Shown one piece after another: positions 24,789 through 24,992 of a stretch of 24,992 nt of DNA (position 1 is its first letter; every line of letters begins with the position of its first letter). Source of the DNA: Suttonella ornithocola (GTDB lineage Bacteria > Pseudomonadota > Gammaproteobacteria > Cardiobacteriales > Cardiobacteriaceae); assembly GCF_001889065.1 (NCBI RefSeq), contig NZ_LWHB01000067.1:1-24992 (forward strand), written 5' to 3'. The notes beneath the pieces are model-generated. The model made no database searches and was not told where the DNA came from. It saw only the letters and a list, made by a program, of their open reading frames with translations. The position numbers were made by a program, and so were the translations under genes.

Positions 24789-24992
24789 TATAGTGCAATC
24801 ATCTAAAACCCAACCCAATCCAAAGCAGATAAAAGAATAAAGTATCAATACAATCCATCCTCCATTCTTTGCGTATTTGCTTAATCCAAGCCCACATCTT
24901 TTCAATGGGATTTAAGTCTGGACTATAAGGGGGTAACCAAACTATCTCATGCCCATGCTCTTCAATGATTGCTTGAATATCACTGCGTTTAT
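24789..24992 (-). mobile_element. IS630-family insertion sequence, one end (runs off window)
   Basis: A TA target (24789-24790) is followed by TAGTGCAATCATCTAAAACCC, which matches the ends of the nearby MITE at TAGTGC, ATCA and CTAAAA. The transposase C-terminus starts only 8 bases inside this end. The opposite end is beyond the window, so completeness cannot be judged. Confidence 0.85.
24799..24990 (-). CDS. IS630-family transposase, C-terminal part (partial)
   Basis: The last 63 residues of a DDE transposase are visible, ending at TGA (24799-24801). IVWLPPYSPDLNPIEKMWAWIK is the hallmark of the IS630/Tc1-mariner superfamily, and the Glu in NPIEK is the third catalytic acid of the DDE triad. 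The tail RKEWRMDCIDTLFFYLL is typical of one IS630 subgroup. The two catalytic aspartates and the helix-turn-helix domain lie outside the window. Many IS630 elements encode the transposase in two overlapping frames, which cannot be checked here. Confidence 0.9.
   Translation of the reverse strand, partial: KRSDIQAIIEEHGHEIVWLPPYSPDLNPIEKMWAWIKQIRKEWRMDCIDTLFFYLLWIGLGFR

Noticed and set aside
24678..24905. A 75-codon minus-strand reading frame
   Set aside because: It is a chimera of transposon end, gene remnant and MITE sequence, and runs across three unrelated pieces in another frame from the transposase.

Overview
The window is chromosomal DNA from an AT-rich gammaproteobacterium. The evidence is the lepA-lepB-rnc-era cluster, cmoM, an EpmA-type EF-P lysyltransferase, Rnf subunits G and E, and an E. 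coli-like manXYZ-yobD mannose PTS locus. A Cardiobacteriales-like or similar host is possible, but the genus cannot be fixed from sequence alone. Nearly everything is core metabolism and translation. The accessory signal comes from small transposable elements that have landed in terminators, at a stop codon and inside a gene.

Layout. 1-586 (minus): a DUF883 membrane-anchored protein and a partial small membrane protein. 830-1642 (minus): a DUF455 ferritin-like protein, divergent from cmoM (1677-2444, plus), which is followed by ilvB-ilvN-ilvC (2502-5803) and a terminator. 5851-5979: first copy of a 129-bp MITE with 8-bp target duplications. 6096-8818: a DUF1444 gene with a disrupted 5' end, an NYN-LOTUS protein and epmA. 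8814-8920: a TA-flanked inverted-repeat unit at the epmA stop codon. 8935-9063: second MITE copy. 9106-9438: a DUF202-like membrane protein. 9575-9651: tRNA-Ile2 (CAU) with a strong promoter. 9671-12534 (minus): rnfG-rnfE, then a class I glutamine amidotransferase and hisF. 12832-16130 (plus): manXYZ and yobD, convergent with 16166-18364 (minus), azlC-azlD-manA. 18457-24214 (plus): lepA-lepB-rnc-era and a DUF2254 membrane protein. 24275-24788 (minus): an unrecognised gene broken by a palindromic MITE and an IS630-family insertion sequence that runs off the window.

How the genes work together. ilvBNC supplies the first two steps of branched-chain amino acid synthesis, and azlCD encodes a branched-chain amino acid exporter. 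manXYZ imports and phosphorylates mannose-type sugars, and manA converts mannose-6-phosphate to fructose-6-phosphate. lepA, epmA, cmoM, era, rnc and tRNA-Ile2 serve translation and RNA processing.

The most interesting material is the mobile DNA. There are three different short inverted-repeat elements. One is present twice with perfect 8-bp target duplications. One can be removed on paper to restore an open reading frame exactly. One sits on the stop codon of epmA. No new multi-gene defence or biosynthetic system was found.
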